64,000 nt of DNA from Mauremys mutica (Eukaryota > Chordata > Testudines > Geoemydidae): positions 17,393,105 to 17,457,104 of the forward strand of contig NC_059081.1 of NCBI RefSeq assembly GCF_020497125.1, in the 5' to 3' direction. Positions 13,230-26,100 of this stretch are shown here, piece by piece; the stretch's first letter is position 1, and each line of letters opens with the position of its first letter. The position numbers and the translations under genes were made by a program. The notes beneath the pieces are model-generated. The model was not told where the DNA came from and ran no database searches. It worked only from the letters and a program-made list of their open reading frames with translations.

Positions 13230-15448
13230 GAAGGGTTAACTTCATCATTACCATTTCACTAGGAATTGTCGAATTCTACTAGAAATTCTCTGCACCTTTC
13301 AGGATTGGGCTCTAAATCATGAGGCCTGCATGCCTTTCAGAAAGTACAGTTTTATGGATTATCTGAAATAAGTTATACTATATAACTCATATGTAAACTA
13401 ACATTTGTCCTTGCAAATGAGCAAACACATTTCTAAATGACTCTTGTAGAGTTTTCCGTGTTGCTTTAAAAACTATGAGAAGACCTTTCCTCCAAATTGT
13501 ATGTTGATTGACTCTCTCTCAAGCTTTTCTTCAGAGTAGACTTGCTGGCAAAGAATCAGTTGTTTCTTTATTTGCTTTTTTAAAAAAGATCAGATATCAT
13601 AAAGCACTTGTGCTCTTTCATTGAAAAACTACTACCTCAGGCCTTGAAGTTTTACTGGAGATGAGAGGTTTGAATTCCATGTGGAAGAAAATCAGTGTTC
13701 AGGCCCGCCATCTTCTGTCAACTCATCTGAGTTGCTCTTGTCAGAACTGGGAAGAGAATGTAATGTTCGTGAATGAATTCTAATTTCAACTTGTTTTTCT
13801 AGTTTCCCAAATAAAGGCATATTGAGACAGTGACAAAATGAAAGGTTATTAACCTACTGCCATTTGCTTAGGATGCTTCATTCCTCGTTCCTGAAACAGT
13901 CAAAGAAAGCTCTTTCCATTGTGGGGCACTTTTTGTCACTCTTCTGTGCTTCTGTCTAAATGTATAAAGCCATTTCAGTGTTTGAGTCACCTTAAGTAGA
14001 TTTGTGACAAAATCAGCAGGAAACTTGAGTAATCACACATTTTTACTTCCAGCATCTTTCTCTGGAGCTTTGGTTTAAAGAAAACTAAGCTGTATATTAT
14101 TTCGAACAATGGCATTAATGTGCCCCTCACTGGTTTTCAAGTTCTTACATATCTCTGTATTATCCTACTTCACATCTCTGACCCCTGCCTTCTGGGTCTT
14201 TTAATCTTATCTGGTTCTCTTAACTTCAAAATCACACTCCTACTGCCAGGCTTGGAATGCACTGCAGTACCACTGATTTCCTTTTGATGCTTGCACTCAT
14301 AAATCAGGCTAACCTGTGATGATGATCTGAATGCTGTTATGGCTGTCATTGCTACTCTGCTACAGATAAATAAACCCCATAGGATTAAAAAACAGGATCA
14401 GTGGGGCCATATGTACTTGTTCTGCAACATCTCTTTACTATCAGATCATTGTCTTTCCAAGCCTCGTCTGCATTAGAAGCTCTGAAGAAGTATGAGCTTT
14501 GAGTCACTTGGCTGGGTATCTGTTTCATTGTTGGGTCATCTTGTTATATCTATTCAGCGCTCCCAACTGGCTAGCACAACAGATTTCTCTTTTCCATAAA
14601 TGGGAAATGTAGCTTCCATGAGCCTCAGAATAGTGGATAGAGCAGAGCTCCTGCAAAATGTTGTCCCAGAGCATAATTCCAGAACATTCATTTTCTAGCA
14701 TATTTTGTATTTTCTTCTGTTGAAAAGTTTACTCTGGTTGTGGGGACAGCTGATTATACATGCTGAAATCACAGGTTGCAGCCAGTCTGAGTTATTTGTT
14801 TATAATTTGGGATCATTAGCTTGCACAAGGCAGTACAGTAGATCCTATTCCAAATAATTTACAGTTTAAAGCTGCAGTGGATTCAATAAAGTACAGAACA
14901 AATGTAGAAGGTAGGCTCTCTGCCCCATTGGTGGTTTTTCAGAAATCTTTTAAGAAGGTAAAAGGAAGAGAAGAGCTGGGGGTACTGAACTGGTAAATGA
15001 GTTGCCTATTTTTTAGTTGGGATAATGGGGAAGGATATTTATGTTGAACCTACTCAGTACAGCACACTGAAGAGTAATGATTCTGACACCGTGGATTCAA
15101 GATTTATTTTGCTGTTTGTTTTTTAGACCAACAAAACTTCTGATTTGCATCAGAGTGAGATTTGTACTTGCAAGTAACTAGGTCACTAGCATGAGGAGAG
15201 GAGCATCTGCTGCTGCCCATTTCTGTGTAGCTAAGCTACATCTTGTGGTATGCTTTGTTGGAAACTAGAAAAATTTCAAAATACTTAGTAGAATCAGGGA
15301 TTTTCATAAAAAAATCTTTGATTGGGTTGCTACCCATCCTGTTCACAAGTGACAAAGCTATTTTTGAAGGTGAAGGTAGGCTACTTGTTCAAGGCGAAAG
15401 GTGATATTTTTTTAATGGCATCTCACCAAAGGCTGCTCTTGTCCCCAA

Positions 15449-15640
15449 TACACCTCTACCCTGATATAACGCTGTCCTCAGGAGGCAAAAAATCTTACCG
15501 CATTATAGGTGAAACTGCGTTATATCAAACTTGCTTTGATCCACCGGAATGCGCAGCCCCGTCCCCTCAGAGCGCTGCTTTACTGCGTTATATCCGAATT
15601 CATGTTATATCGGGTCGCATTGTATTGAGGTAGAGGTGTA
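15449..15640. mobile_element. 192-bp pogo/Tigger-like MITE, copy 1
   Basis: TA then CACCTCTACCCTGATATAAC at the left; AGGTAGAGGTG then TA at the right. Includes CGTTATATC-type motifs. Exactly as long as the copy at 18739-18930. Confidence 0.88.
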
Positions 15641-17051
15641 CCTCAATTTCCCCTACACTTTCTTCTTTAAAAAGAAAAGAAAAATTATATATTTTTACTT
15701 CTAATCTCCCTCAGTCCGTCCCTCCTGCCTCAGCTGTCAACCTGGCATCATTCTGCTTCTTTCACTGTGTTGACTTGCATCCGGAGGTGGTTATTCTGTG
15801 CCCCACTTGAGGTATAGTTGAGGGTTAGGGGAGAGAGAGAGGGGTGAGAGTGTTCTGTTTATATATTAAACAAAAAAGAGTCAGGAAAGATGACAAAAAT
15901 GTCTTTCAAGATTTCTTAATTCAGTTAAGGTAACTGCTGTGTGCATTTATTTTGTGTTAAGCAATTTAAATTCTGAAATGTGCTTTTAATAACTGGCGTA
16001 AAAGAAGCTATTGAAGGGGTTAACTCATTATCACATAGCTTTCAAATACCTTGGCTCTCTGTGAGGTGATCTGGAGGGCGGCTCCTTCAGGCAAAGACAG
16101 TAGCCGCTGTGCATGGGTTGACACAGCGGTAAGTTGCTATCTGCATATCTTTCATTTGCTTACTGGTGTTTGCCGTAGAGGCACTGTTTTATCCAGAGTG
16201 CATCTGTCTTCTTGCTAGCTGTGGTGAGTTTTGCATTTTATCAGATTGTCTGCTTCAGATGTGAAAAGTGGAAATCATTTTAAATTTAATTTTTAAGATG
16301 TAAACTTACCAAACCATTTTAAGGTAGCTAAAAGGTTCACTGTGGGCTAATTCAAAGTCCACTGAAGTCAGTGAGCTTTGGATCTGGCTGTGTTTGTTGT
16401 ATAGATCTCACATCAGACGCGTGTTGGCTACATATTCTAGTCCAGGAAACACTAGGTACTTGGCTTCTCTTTGACCATTGTAAATTACCGTGTTGATAAA
16501 TGGGAAGAGGATGATGTGTTTGAGGCATTAAAATACAGACAGGATTGATAATTAACACTTAAATATTAAGTTCCATTTTGCATCTTTCTGTGACTTGGTT
16601 GCTGCTATCATTGCCTGATGCATAGACATTCCCTTCTGTGTGAAGCAAGCAGGAGGCAACCAATAGAAACTAAGAATTTTGTGCACTCTGGCTGGTATAA
16701 CTGCCCTCTCCACCTCCCTTCCGCCCTCACAAATAGGAGAAATTCCAAAGAACTTACCGATGTGCAAACACTTTCTGAACCATGATGGTTTAGATGCTGG
16801 TGTTACAGTTGCAGAATAGCAAGTAAAAAACTGTTGCAGAAAACAAGTTGAAAAAAAATCTTGTTTATGTATATGATTGCCTTTTGTAATTCCATAGGCA
16901 TTCCCTAGTTTCCATTATTTGTTCAAATATAATATCAGACATTTTGGTACCATATATATTGTGTATTGAAAAGGTCTGTGGTGTTGCAAACTGTCCAACA
17001 ATAGATAATATGTTGATCATATAAACTAGAGACTTTTTTCAGAATCTAGCG

Positions 17052-17360
17052 CAGGGGTCAGCAACCTTTCAGAAGTGGTGTGCCGAGTCTTCATTTATTC
17101 ATTCTAATTTAAGATTTCGCATGCCAGTAATACATTTTAATGGTTTTAGAAGGTCTCTTTCTATAAGTCTATAATATATAACTAAACTATTGTTGTATGT
17201 AAAGTAATTAAGGTTTTTAAAATGTTTAAGAAGCTTCATTTAAAACTAAATTAAAATGCAGAGCCCCCTGGACCGGTGGCCAGGACCAGGCAGTGTGAGT
17301 GCCACTGAAAATCAGCTCACGTGCTGCCTTTGGCACACATGCCACAGATTGCCTACCCCG
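17052..17360. mobile_element. hAT-type MITE (309 bp), inverted copy of the 7817 family
   Basis: CAGGGGTCAGCAACCTTTC at the left and ATTGCCTACCCCG at the right. Flanks ATCTAGCG (17044-17051) and ATCTAGCA (17361-17368) match at 7 of 8. The interior is the reverse complement of 7817-8125 with moderate divergence and the same 309-bp length. Confidence 0.92.
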
Positions 17361-18738
17361 ATCTAGCATTTCTTCATGTCTGTTTTTCTCCTTCATACAT
17401 TAGCTTTTATCAGTTGATTTCTGTGTAGTCATCTCCATTTGAAGTAAAACTGCAGATGAACATAATTCTAAAATGAACTGCCTTTTTGTCCATCTTTCAT
17501 TGACAGTTCCATTATTTAAATTTAATGAACTGTGTAAAATTACCACACAGAGCAAGTCAGTAACCCACCTCACCAGTAATGCTGCGTCTCTAAAAGGGGA
17601 GATGAATCAGTCTCTAGGAGAGGGAAAGAAAACACATGTTGCATATTGTCTGAAGCCATACAAGAAATTAAAGAAAGCAAGGGAAAATCAATCTGAACAA
17701 ACTGTAACCGAGACTTAGAGCTGTTTCTGAATAGAGACTAGCCAACTCTGTGAAAACTAGGTGGGATGTATGCTGTGATACCCTGCTATTAATTTGCTCT
17801 TGATGGGTTGATCTGAACATACCAATAATATCCTATATGCAGCACACCATCTACTGTGAGGTAAGTTAGTATTACTAGTAAAGTTTAATATGTGTATATT
17901 TTAGCTGGAATTTTTGCCCTTACTTACATGTCACTAGTACTAGAGCTAGCTATCCCAGTTAGCTTCAGAATTTACATGAGTGCACACATATGCACCTCTT
18001 TAAATGGGTTAGTCCATTGCCTGATGCATGGAGCATGAGTCCTGGCATCACTTTTCTATGGAATGTTGGGGTCATGCCAGATGTGTCCACTCACACTGGT
18101 GTTCTACTGCATGTGTGTCTGGTGTATTTGGAATGGTTTTGATAGGATTGGCATTTAGATAATCATAATCCGACCTCCACATTAGCAGCCTATCCATCTG
18201 AATGGAGGTGGTGGTGGTTTCAGCCTGTTGGACTGCAGACTCCATAACACAGTAGTGTGTTGCTGCGTATTGCAGAAACAATACAAACAGAGAAATATAG
18301 TGTTTTCCGTTTTTAAAAAAGATCTTAGATTCTGGAAAATATTTGCATGGAGATCCTAAATCTGTCATTTTGAGAGTACACATTTGATTAGTTATGAGCT
18401 GTGTGTGCTAAGTATGCTGCTTTCCAGTGCTCCATAATTACAAGTGTATCACTGATTCATAGATATGATATGAATCATACTATAAATATGATACATGCTA
18501 TAGTATGTGTAATCAATCTTTATAAAACTTTGTAGCAGAACAAGAATTAACATTTTTTGGCTGTTAAATCTTCTCTCAGTATTGTTTAACAAATCAAAAC
18601 AGCCCATTCTGCTTGACCATCTCAACGCGTGTTGTATGATCACACATACTAGTCTAACCTAATGTCCATATAAGCAGTGGTACTTGTATGCAAAGTAGTG
18701 AGTTAAAGATGACACAATAGTTCTAACTGAATTTACAG

Positions 18739-18930
18739 TACACCTCTACCCCAATATAAAGCTGTCCTTGGGAGCCAAAAAATCTTACCGCGTTATAGAT
18801 GAAACTGCGTTATATCGAATTTGCTTTGATCCGCCAGAGCGCGCAGCCCCACCCCCCTGGAGCGCTGCTTTACCGTGTTATATCCTAATTCGTGTTATAT
18901 CAGGTCACATTATATCAGGGTAGAGGTGTA
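18739..18930. mobile_element. 192-bp pogo/Tigger-like MITE, copy 2
   Basis: TA then CACCTCTACCCCAATATAAA at the left; AGGGTAGAGGTG then TA at the right. Colinear with 15449-15640 over the whole length. Its ends differ from those of the Tigger1-like element at 53980, so that is not its source. Confidence 0.88.
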
Positions 18931-19059
18931 TTTAAAGAAATCTGAATGGACATATAATTCAGACTGAGGGATATAGACTTCATTTAAAAAGAAACCAGGA
19001 TTAATGTAAATAGGGAGGCATGAAACTCTGAAGTGAATAAATATCAGGTTAGCCTTGGT

Positions 19060-19326
19060 TTTAATGCGGAATTATTTATTACAATATTTGGGTGGAAGGA
19101 AGCTAGCTAGATTCATGGAAGATAGGTCCATGAATGGCTATTAGCCAGGATGGGCAGGAATGGTGTCCCTAGCCTCTGTTTGCCAGAAGCTGGGACTGGG
19201 TGACAGGGCATGGATCACTTGATAACCTGTCTGTTCATTCCTTTTGGGGCACCTGCCATTGGCCACTGTCAGAGGACAGGATACTGGGCTTGATGGACCT
19301 TTGGTCTGACCATTCTTATGTTAAGT
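19060..19326 (+). mobile_element. CR1 3' end fragment (GGTCTGACC subfamily)
   Basis: Reads in order: GGTCCATGAATGGCTATTAG, AGGATGGGCAGG, TGGATCACTTGATAACCTG and GACCTTTGGTCTGACCATTC, ending TTATGTTA. This is the same 3' end as the minus-strand LINE at 28729. Confidence 0.8.
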
Positions 19327-19474
19327 GTAAAGGGTTTTCCACCTCTCTACATCAGAGTGCACCAAAGGATTTTTTTTAACCTTGGATATTTGATAGCAAA
19401 GAATTTAAATTAGTATGCATTTTTCAATATGAAAACTGAATCAGTCTGGGTCTACAGATCTCACTGCTACTTGA

Positions 19475-19706
19475 GAGTATATCTACACAGCAAAAACTCA
19501 TGAGCTAGCATACACTAGCTAGCTTGAATCCAGCTAGCATGAGTAGTAATAGCAGACACTACAGCACAGTGCCTTGTCCCTACATGGGATCTGTGCCAGG
19601 CTTGCACTACCTGTACTGCACTGTCTTAACTGCTGTTGTTACCTGCGCTAGCTCAGGCAACTACACTAGTGCTCAGCTTTTGCTGTGTAGATATACTCTT
19701 TGTAGC
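19475..19706. mobile_element. GTCTACAC-type MITE
   Basis: GTATATCTACACAGCAAAAA at the left and TTTTGCTGTGTAGATATACTC at the right form a good inverted repeat of about 20 bp. Interior has repeated GCTAGC motifs (AGCTAGCATACACTAGCTAG). Confidence 0.8.
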
Positions 19707-19833
19707 TTTGTACATTACAATGTCAATTAGATGGCTTAGAATGCTGAGTAAGGTATGCCATTTATTATTTAACGTAGAAATAGCACCATATGTTTGTAGG
19801 GCACTTTATAGAGTCTTTGCCATGAATAATTTA

Positions 19834-20116
19834 GCCCTGGTCTACTCTTAAAATTTAGATTATTGTAGCTACATTGCTTGGAGTATAAGAAGTTCACACC
19901 ACCTAGCACTGTAGGTAAGTCAACCTAAACCCCAGTGTAGACATGGCTAGCTGACGGAAGAATTCTTCTGTCAACCTAGCTACTGCTGCTTGGGTAGGTG
20001 GATTATCTACATCAATGGAAAAATCCCTTTCATTGATGTAAGAAGCATCTACGCTATGGGGCAAATGTGGTGTAGCTGCAGCTGTGCCATGTAGCACCCA
20101 TGGTGTAGACGTATCC
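19834..20116. mobile_element. GTCTACAC-type MITE, TTA TSD
   Basis: GCCCTGGTCTACTCTT at the left and GTGTAGACGTATCC at the right; TTA flanks both (19831-19833, 20117-20119). Confidence 0.8.
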
Positions 20117-22129
20117 TTAGTCTAAATAAAGTGGTGGGGGTTCTTTTTACCAAATATTCCAGTGTAGTGAATAGGGGACCACTGTGCCTTTTATAACTGA
20201 GCTGTGTGTTTCATTAAAAAAATGGGGGGGAGGCATTGCTTGTTTCATGAAACTGCTGAAAACATGTTTTTGTTTGTTTGTTTTAAGAAGTGTTAATTTT
20301 TTTCTCATACTGGCATGAAATATCAGAAACTGGCAGTCTCTTATCAGAGTGATTAATTCAGTAGAAAAAGGGCTAACTATTTTCTTAATTACTGAAGATG
20401 ATTCTGACCCAAACTTTTTGTGGTGTTGCAATTATCATGAACTTCTTTTTATGAAAATAATTTCAGAAACATGAAAAAGTGTATAACCTGTGTGTCAATT
20501 TTAGTTGGGGTGATGTGACTTACCATTTTTGCTTAAAGAGATGCATTTCAAATTGCTCTTAAATAAAGAGCATCTTTTTTTGTTAGAACACATAAATAAC
20601 ATAAATTCCTGGCTATTTCCAGTAGAGTATTCACATACAGTTCTTGTGATTGTTTGGCCTATCAGCTATTTTCAGCATCTTATCTAAAGATAATTCTGCT
20701 TGGTTACAATTCTCAAATGCTTTTACATCAAATCTACTTCTGTACAGTACTCAATGCAGTATTTGCTATTTTAGGTTGTGGTGCAGTCCCATCTAAAGTA
20801 GTTGGATCCCCACATCTGTGAGCCAAATCAGAGACGAGATTTTTTTCTTTTTTTACTTTTGCCTATCACTTACTCTAGAGACATGTACACAATATACAGG
20901 TGGAACAATGTCTACCATCTAAAGTCCCTCTCGTCCACTCAAACAAGACTCAAGAAGACATGATGAGTTTTGGGGAAAATAGATTTTTGAAGCATGCTAA
21001 TCAACTAATTCAGGTTCTGTTAAACTGTGGAGGAGAGAATTTCTGATTTGAGGCCTCACTAAAAATATCGTGCTACCAGTCCCAACCTATTTAAACCTGG
21101 TGATTGTTTAGCTCATGTTACTGTGCATGAAGAGGGACTCTCTAAGGTCACCAGACACCTCAAAGTACATAGGCAACCATTCAAAGTAGCTTACAATAAG
21201 AAATTGTGTGTTTGTGTGTTTAACTGTGATTGAGTTCAGTTTTAATTACTTTCATGGCTCTCCATCAAAACAATACCACAAAAATCCGTTTTTTGCTGCA
21301 TACCTGGTTTCTGAACTTCGAAGTGCCCTTCTGGCCTTTGTGTGTTGACAGTTTTTAGGCCCTTATCCTGGCAAGACTATGTACATGCTGAGCTTCACAC
21401 ACTGAGAAGTCCTATTGAAGTCTTTGCATAAGTCTTTGCAGAATCAGGGCCCTAAATTTCACGCTCTTTGGAGCAGAGAACTTGTCTTCATATATGTATT
21501 TAAATCCTCATATACTCAATGGTACTATGAAACTAAAGATCACCTGGCTATAGGATTCTGAGTATTCATCAAGCTCCTAGACATTAAAATTCCTAAACTA
21601 AGAATTAGTAGACTAAATGATTGAGTAGTTGTCCAGAGTGGCTACTTTTATTTAGACTGTGGAAGCTGGAACATTCATCTTGTTCGTAGTCACGTGAAGG
21701 AGGTTGGGTGTGGAAGATGATGGGAGAATAGGGCAATCTTTTTTCCTCCCTTTAATCTTTTTCATGAAAATTTTAACTAATTTGTTATGCACACTTCAGT
21801 TCAGCTCATGATCTTCACTGGATTCCATTGCATTAGTTTTCTTCCTATCATATTCAATACACAAATCTGCAAGAGACAATCTATTACATGTATTTGTTTT
21901 AAGTCCAAGAAAAATTCTAATGCCTTCAAAAAGTGACAGTGTTAACATTTTTTTGTGAAAATGGCAGTTTTTACATTGATTTTTGTTAGTGTTAATTTTA
22001 TCCATCCAGAGCTTGAGCTTGGCCATGTCCACTTTCCCTGTGCAGGCTCTGTCTGGCAGGGCAAATGGATGGGGCTGTGTGCCCTGGAGCTGCACTGAAG
22101 GGTCAGGGTAAGGGTCAGGAAGGGGCACT

Positions 22130-22440
22130 GTTTGGTGAGGGAGCAGTGTCAGTATTCTTGGGGTGTAGCCTTCTGTTCCTTGCTCCCAGAGTCTTTGCCA
22201 GCATCCCCATCAGAGGAACATAACTGCTGGTGATGGCAGCTGCAACAGTGGGGGAATGACGCATATAGGGAGCCTGATCCTGGCAGCCGAGACCACCTGC
22301 ACAGAGCACAGTCTGCTTCCCCCGATGGACAGAGCCCTCTCCTGACTCCAGCCTTTCAGCTGGCTCCATCAGGTCTTTGTGCCCCCGGATAATCTTATCA
22401 CCCCTCGCACGGGGCTGCACCCTTAGTTTGGGAACCTCTG
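22130..22440. mobile_element. hAT-type fragment, right end only
   Basis: Ends TTAGTTTGGGAACCTCTG at 22440, like the right end at 10385-10400. No matching left end was found, so it is truncated and its left limit is approximate. Confidence 0.45.
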
Positions 22441-22477
22441 CCCTAAACAAACATCAATAAAAACCTAATAGGACCTC

Positions 22478-23775
22478 TGTGATGGGTTTGGTCTCAGAGA
22501 CCCCCTTGGGACTGTCACCTGACATGCGGAGACTACCTCTGAGCCCATCTTTCCTGCCAGCTTGGGACTTCAGAACCCTACCTTGTTGAGCCAGATATGC
22601 CAATCTGCTGCAGCACAGACCCAGGGTCTGAACCATGCCTCCAAAGCTGCAGACTTAACTGAAAACGGCTTAGCAAGTGTTCCTGTCTCCAGCACCCAGA
22701 CACCCAACTCCCAATGGGATCCAAACCCCATATAAATCTGTTTTACTCTGTATAAAGCATATACAGGGTAAACTCATAAATTGTCCGCCCTCTATAACAC
22801 TAAGAGAGAAAGATGCACAGCTGTTTGCTCCCCCAGGTATTAATTGCATACTCTGGGTTAATTAATAAGCAAAAGTGATTTTATTAAGGATAAAAAGTAG
22901 GATTTAAGTGGTTCCAAGTAATAACAGACAGAACAAAGTCACTTACCAAGCAAAATAAAACACGCAAGTCTAAGCCTAATATGTTTAAGAAACTGAATAC
23001 AGGTAAATCTCACCCTCAGAGATGTTCCAATAAGCTTCTTTCACAGACTAGACTCCTTTCTAGTCTGGGCCCAATCCTTTCCCTGGTACAGTCCTTGTTC
23101 CAGCTCAGGTGGTAGGTAGGGGTTTTCTCATGACTGCAGCGCTCTTTGTTCTGTTTCACTCCCTTATATAGCTTTGGCACAAGGTGGGAATCTTTTGTCT
23201 CTCTGGGTACCCACCCTTCCGTCTAACAGGAAAAGCACCAGGTTTAAGGTGGATTCCAGTACCAGGTGACATGGGCACATGTCCTGTGAGACCCCAAGCC
23301 TTCATTCTTCTTCGCCTGACTCACAGGAAGGCTTGCAAGTAAACAGAACCATTTACAACCAATTGTCCTACTTGATGGGAGCCATCAAGATTCCAGGTTT
23401 CAGAGTGGTAGCCGTGTTAGTCTGTATCAGCAAAAAGAACAAGGAGTACTCGTGGGCTAAAGCTTATGCCCAAATAAATGTGTTAGTCTCTAAGGTGCCA
23501 CAAGTACTCCTTGTTCTTTTTATCTAGATTTCAAGCCACTATTAATGGCCCACACTTTGCGTAGTTACAATATGATCTCAGAGTTATATTTCATATTTCT
23601 GGTTTCAGATACAAGAATGATACATTTATACAAATAGGATGACCACACTCAATAGATTATAAGCTTTGTAATGATACCTTTGTAAAGAGACCTTTTGCAT
23701 GAAGCATATTCCAGTTACATTATATTCTCACTTATTAGCATATTTTCATAAAATCATATAGAGTGCAACATCACA
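22478..23775 (-). mobile_element. Solo LTR, minus strand, with a hairpin retroposon inside
   Basis: Terminal inverted heptamers TGTGATG (22478) and CATCACA (23769-23775) are flanked by ACCTC and GCCTC, a 5-bp duplication with one mismatch. Read on the minus strand it has a TATATAAGGG box (23163-23172) and, about 280 bp downstream, an AATAAAA polyadenylation signal (22879-22885), the expected U3-R order. A short hairpin retroposon occupies about 23394-23528. No retroviral ORFs. Confidence 0.8.
23394..23530 (+). mobile_element. Hairpin retroposon, copy 1
   Basis: Starts GGTTTCAGAGTGGTAGCCGT and ends with GGTGCCACAAGTACTCCTTG. AACAAGGAGTACTCGTGG near 23438-23455 is the near inverse of CCACAAGTACTCCTTGTT near 23498-23515, so the transcript would fold back. 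It lies in the LTR at 22478-23775. The same unit occurs inverted at 43669-43762. Confidence 0.7.
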
Positions 23776-24122
23776 GCCTCATTTATGCCATGCATTTTGT
23801 TTACTCTTGTTTCGCCTTGCCCAGTCTTCAAGCACAGTATAATTATGGAAAGAAATAATATAATTGTAATGGTTAAAAATTATATTAATATAGGGCTGAC
23901 AACTTTTATATGAAATTTCAGTTCATTGTGGGAATTTGTGTCTTGGATGTCTTTGATTTTAAATCACAGAGTGTTTTTACTTATGGACTTTCCAGCATTT
24001 TCACACTTGGATATTACAAGAGAATGGCAAAACTTTAAAGCCATATATTTTCCAATATAGGTGATTGGAAAAAGAGTTCCCAGAATAGAATTAAACAGAA
24101 AGAATGGAACTTGCCCAGTGCG

Positions 24123-24509
24123 CAGGAGCGGCTCTACCTTTTTGGCCGCCCCAAGCAGTCATGCGCGGGAGGCGCCCCGGAGCCGCGGGAGCAGCGGACC
24201 TCCCGCGGGCATGACTGCAGAGGGTCCGCTGGTCGCGCAGCTCGGCTGGACCTCCCGCAGCTGCGGACGGTTCGCAGGTCCGGCGGCTCCGCTTGAGCTG
24301 CCGCAGTCATGCCTGCGGGAGGTCCACTGGAGCCGCGGGACGAGCGCCCCCTCCGCAGTCATGTCTGCGGCAGGTCCGGTCGTCTCGGGGCTCCGGTGGA
24401 CCTCCCGCAGGCATGACTGCGGCAGGTCCGCCGGCCCAGCCTGCCGCCCCCCCGGGAAAGGGCCGCCCCACGCGCGTGCTTGCCGCGCTGGGGTCTGGAG
24501 CCGGCCCTG
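24123..24509. mobile_element. GC-rich hAT-type MITE with internal repeats, perfect 8-bp TSD
   Basis: CAGGAGCGGCTCTACC and GGAGCCGGCCCTG are the ends. CCAGTGCG flanks both sides (24115-24122, 24510-24517). The interior repeats GCGGGAGGTCC / CCTCCCGCAGGCATGACTGC about five times in both orientations and is very CpG-rich against an AT-rich background. Long open frames on both strands here are artefacts of that composition. Confidence 0.92.
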
Positions 24510-26100
24510 CCAGTGCGATCTCCAGGAAATGTTTTAGCCTCCCTAGGCTTGTGGAGAGAGCACCAGTAAAACAATTTTACTTCCTTCTGGATGGGTTTCT
24601 GAAGTGTACCTAACCAAAGTTCACTTGAAGGGTATGCTACATTATCTGTAGCGAAAACAAGTACAAACAATTTCCATTTTTCTTACACCAGCCCTTTTTA
24701 AAGCTAGCATGGGTACAAAGCAAAACTATAAATGGAACGTTTCAGCAATACAGGAATTAAAGCAAAATAGACGCACAGCAAAACTCCCTTTGGTACATAA
24801 TGATCTTTGGACTAATTGTATTTCACTAATGAAGGTGCATGCACAAGACTTTTTTGCACTATATTCTGGCCTGAGGTGGCCATTTTCCTCTAAGGAGTGG
24901 TTAATTCTACCAAAAGGAAGGCTTCTGATAGAATTTTTGATGTGCCCGTAAGTATGTACAGCATTGCTAGCAGGCATATCAAGTTACTCTATTAAAACAG
25001 GCAACATCTACATTATCTGTGCAAGTACAAAATAGAAAGAGAACATTTTGTGTTCTATAGTACTGCCTGGGAACATTATAAAGTTAAAAGGATAATGCTT
25101 TATTAATCTGTGTTTTTAAATGATAGGTTACACTTAATTTCCTTTTAGTATTTCTCCTTTTTAGTGTTTTATGCTAAAAAACCTGACTTGAAACTTCCTA
25201 AGTAAGCTTTCCTTGTTCTGTTTAACATCAACTAATACGTTCAAAAAATTGGGCGTTGGCTGGGTTTTGAGTGTTATGCAAAAATGGAGCCACTACTTGA
25301 TTTTTAGATAGTCATATACTAACTCTTCGCTGAAATTGCAGATGCTGAAATTAGAACAGTGAGAGCATTTTAAAACACAAAATGGTGTAGTGTGACAGTT
25401 CAGAAATATATTTATATTCATAAGTGTGGCACATAAATTTGCTGATTGAACTCTTACTGATGATGAAATAACTTTGAAGCAATTCCTCTGGGACACACGG
25501 CACTGAGGCCACACAAAAACAATAAGAGATTCTTACAATCCTCTGAATACTTGTAATGTAAGCCAGGAGAGCTTGCGTTTGCTTAAATAATGCAGAACAC
25601 TTTTTTTTCCTTTTTCCCTTGAGAGAATCCACTTTCCTGATCACCTATCTAGCCATATGCCCTATCTCTTGCCAGAAACAAATAGCACTGTCACTGCCAG
25701 CTAAAATTACTTGTTCTCTGAGAAAATAATTATGGTAGGATTGTTTTAAATCCACTATATTGGCAAGATAAGATATTCATTCACCCATTGCACTAAAATA
25801 CCTTTACCTCGAAATCCAGATTGGAAACTTTTTAAAGAATTGAATTTGATCCAAATTTTCAAAGGTGTTCTACGCTGGGTTAACATGCATTTAATTTTTT
25901 AATATTTGTTCTCTTTCCAAATCTTTTCCCAGTTTGTTCCTGCTCTGATTCATATTGTAAAGTATAAAAAATTAAATATGTACAAAGAAAGCATGTTTTC
26001 CACTCATATTTTGCAAAAGTTACAGTACAAACAAAATACAGCTTGGAGATACTCTAGTACTTTATGGTGACCATGTGCCTTTTTTTCTTTGTTTTGGCAG

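Larger units (their letters stand above)
1..26100 (+). other. Non-coding DNA upstream of MGAT5 first coding exon (probable 5' intron)
   Basis: The exon at 26101 begins at a splice acceptor inside the 5'UTR, so an untranslated first exon must lie upstream, and this stretch is probably intron. I see no supportable host exon or promoter here. Recognisable content is interspersed repeats, listed separately. Stretches 1-1455, 2131-2965, 3280-4005, 5180-6540, 8730-9655, 13235-15448 and 20120-22125 are AT-rich sequence in which I see no gene and only short simple repeats, such as the AAT-rich run at 6424-6450. Confidence 0.7.

Noticed and set aside
17473..17718. 81-aa plus-strand frame
   Set aside because: No splice sites or similarity recognised; length is ordinary for chance in this window.
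24061..24670. Overlapping 100-160 aa frames on both strands
   Set aside because: They overlap in several frames inside a GC-rich MITE with its own 8-bp target duplication.
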